A stretch of 64,000 bases of DNA from Neodiprion pinetum (Eukaryota > Arthropoda > Insecta > Hymenoptera > Diprionidae): the NCBI RefSeq assembly GCF_021155775.2, contig NC_060237.1:17382970-17446969 (forward strand), in the 5' to 3' direction. Shown here one piece after another: positions 62,166 to 64,000 of this stretch. The translations under genes and the position numbers were made by a program. The first letter of the stretch is position 1. Every line of letters starts with the position of its first letter. The notes below the pieces were generated by a model, which saw only the letters and a list, made by a program, of their open reading frames with translations, was not told the DNA's origin and did not search any database.

Positions 62166-64000
62166 GTGAGAACTAGATGGAAATAAGTAATTACTTAAAA
62201 TTATACAGTACTTATAGAGTGAAGTGAACTTGTGTGGTGTACTTATTTTATTGTTAGTAACTTTGTTTTTTCCAACGATCTTGTCACGTAAGGACGTTTA
62301 TAAATCCGTAATTAGTGAAAATTCTGTGAGCTTGTTTCGACAATAATAACCTTTGCGCAAGAGTGGCTTATGCCGCTTAGGTAGGAAAGGGTTAAAAAAA
62401 TTCATGTAAAAAATTGAATGAAGCTGTTCTGAGTTTCGGGAAAACAAAGGCTGAAATAGAGTGCCCGTTTTTCCCGCGTAAAAATAAAACTGTCTACAAT
62501 AAACGCTCAGGAACAACAGCTTCTCTGTTATATTTACAGTTTTATGCTCAATGAACCAGGGTCTGCAGAAGATTTGAAAAAACACATCTGTGTTTATCTG
62601 CGGACAAATCGCGGGATTGAAAATATTTTTTATCGTTTCCTCGTCGCCGCCTGATGCCGTCGTAACTCGTCTATTGACCCACTGACAACGATCGGCTCAA
62701 CTAGGTGTATACATAGTTTATTATTTATGTCATATTGATTTACCTGCGCGCAATGTGCCGGCCAGCAGCCACTAGCTTGGTCAACGCTCTACTTGCGCCG
62801 TCCGCCGACGCTCGGCAGCCAGTCTAGTTTTCTTGCTTTCTACAATTCGGTATATTATGACTATAAATGGGGATAACTATGCACACTATACGCTCAAAGG
62901 AGAGAGCAAATACGCATAAAAAATTGAATCTCAATCACTGAACTGATGCATTTTGAATCCGTCGTTGGAACAGTTAGATTCGTATAAAAAACATAAAGTT
63001 TCGTTAGTAAAAATTTTTCTCCATGCCTGAGAAAAGTTGGCAATAAAAATCTACTTAATCCTCAATTTAAAACGGGGACTTGTATCGATTTCCAACGATC
63101 GCGCATATTCGCCGTCGCGTCGCTTGATTCCACTTTTTTTTTAAATGTGTATACTGAAAGTCAGCAGAATTCTACATTGCCGACCGTAGATAGCATCCCT
63201 CCAATTGTTTCTATCTGCTCTACCGTTGGCGCCATCTGCTGTTAATCTGTACGAAACTCACGCGGCTCATGCAATGAAGTTTGCGCTTACTTGGTAACTC
63301 GCCCGTTCTTTCCGTTGGTAACTGAAAATAATATCTCTCGAAACATTGGTATGACAGAACTCTGTTTCGATACCATTCGATGATGCCAGTACTTGAGATT
63401 CTGAGTGTTTAAAATTTACAGGGTTCCGTACGCACAGGGAAAACCTGGAAAACCGGAAAAACTTGGGGAATTTCGAAAATAAGACTGGAATTTTAAATCT
63501 GTCGAAGAAATAAACTTGTTTTGATACGAAGTACTTTCGATCTTGAGAAAAAAAAATGCACTTAGAATTTCGGTTCATCGCATGCATGCATATATTCTAT
63601 GTTCATTACTTAACACCAAACCTTCTTTTGTTTTTTTCTTTCTTAAGGAAAATCGCAGGCTATTGTTTGTAAATTAATGATCAAATAGCAAAATATTTGC
63701 TAGATAATATTGAAGGAACATATTAGTATTAATGCGTCAAAAATTATCCTTATTCAGTGGCATATTTCTTGAAAGATTACTAGAAAAATTGTATTATCAA
63801 GCTCGCATACATAGAAATCTCGGGGAATTTCAGGTTCCAAAAAGCTTACAATTTTTGAATTGACAATGATTTTTTGTTTGCTTTAATCATCATTGCTTTC
63901 TAAAATCAATGTAATATATAATTATTTCATACGATTTCAATGCTCTGTAAATAATTAATTATATATTTCATTTCCCTGCAATTGCAGCTTATAAAATAAT
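62166..64000 (+). other. Intron after the last visible Nuf-like exon
   Basis: It opens with GTGAGA. Nothing in the remaining 1.8 kb has an acceptor followed by an open phase-2 frame, so the next exon lies outside the window. A segment near 63420-63480 with GGAAAACCTGGAAAA-type wording resembles the interior of the 28.2-kb element and may be a relic of the same kind of repeat. Confidence 0.45.

Larger units (their letters stand above)
24069..64000 (+). other. nuf: Nuf / Rab11-FIP3/4-like gene, 5' part (continues past window)
   Basis: This span groups a probable non-coding leader exon (24069-24439) with four coding exons that join in frame: 54035-54432, 59002-59076, 59694-59741 and 62127-62165. 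Every coding junction is phase 2 and no join makes a stop. The identification rests on an acidic E-rich/YEGFGYGDGD patch and a downstream KRLSSNALA motif. I remember their order and character as matching the region before the coiled coil of class II Rab11-FIPs, where human FIP4 has an EDYGEGDD patch and a KISSTAFGRQL motif. Known family members are endosomal adaptors that link Rab11 recycling endosomes to motors and to actin at cleavage furrows. The coiled coil and Rab-binding domain are not in this window. The link of the leader exon to the coding exons is inferred from strand and splice signals only. The name is likely but not certain. Confidence 0.55.

Overview
The window reads as nuclear DNA of an insect, probably a hymenopteran. 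The support is AT-rich sequence without an operon structure, GT-AG splice signals, abundant microsatellites, many short foldback transposon relics, and exons that look like the insect Nuf / Rab11-FIP3/4 gene. The order-level guess is an inference. I see no tRNA, rRNA, CRISPR array or viral gene, and almost every long open frame looks like chance.

The one gene I can support lies on the + strand in the last 10 kb. Four coding exons (54035-54432, 59002-59076, 59694-59741, 62127-62165) have good splice sites and join in one reading frame, each in phase 2. They encode an N-terminal region with a Gly/Pro/Ser-rich stretch and an acidic patch. A short basic Ser/Thr segment and a conserved-looking KRLSSNALA motif follow. 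I read this as the N-terminal part of a nuclear fallout (Nuf) / class II Rab11-interacting protein. Its coiled coil and Rab-binding domain would lie beyond base 64000. A likely non-coding first exon (about 24069-24439) with an initiator-like start and a consensus donor sits 29.6 kb upstream. If it belongs to this gene, 24440-54007 is one giant first intron.

The rest is intergenic or intronic. Bases 1-8000 alternate AT-rich DNA with CpG-rich patches (about 1.2-2.2, 3.0-4.3 and 6.1-7.0 kb) and simple repeats. From 8 kb to 54 kb the DNA is mostly AT-rich and carries many hairpin-forming elements. The largest is a 970-bp near-perfect palindrome at 17865-18834. A group of 0.5-0.8 kb palindromic elements with related ATTCC-type ends lies at about 12.06, 29.19, 32.47 and 45.09 kb. 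A CACTGA-ended element lies at 33.68 kb, a CAGGGTGTCTACTG-ended element at 28.21 kb, and smaller foldbacks lie elsewhere. A foldback with an extra direct copy of its arm motif (61001-61568) lies in the intron between the last two microexons.

The most interesting biology is the run of three tiny frame-neutral exons (75, 48 and 39 nt). Any of them can be skipped without changing frame, and they span a basic, phosphorylatable linker of the Rab11 adaptor. The unusual density of long hairpins in the surrounding transcribed DNA is the second point.
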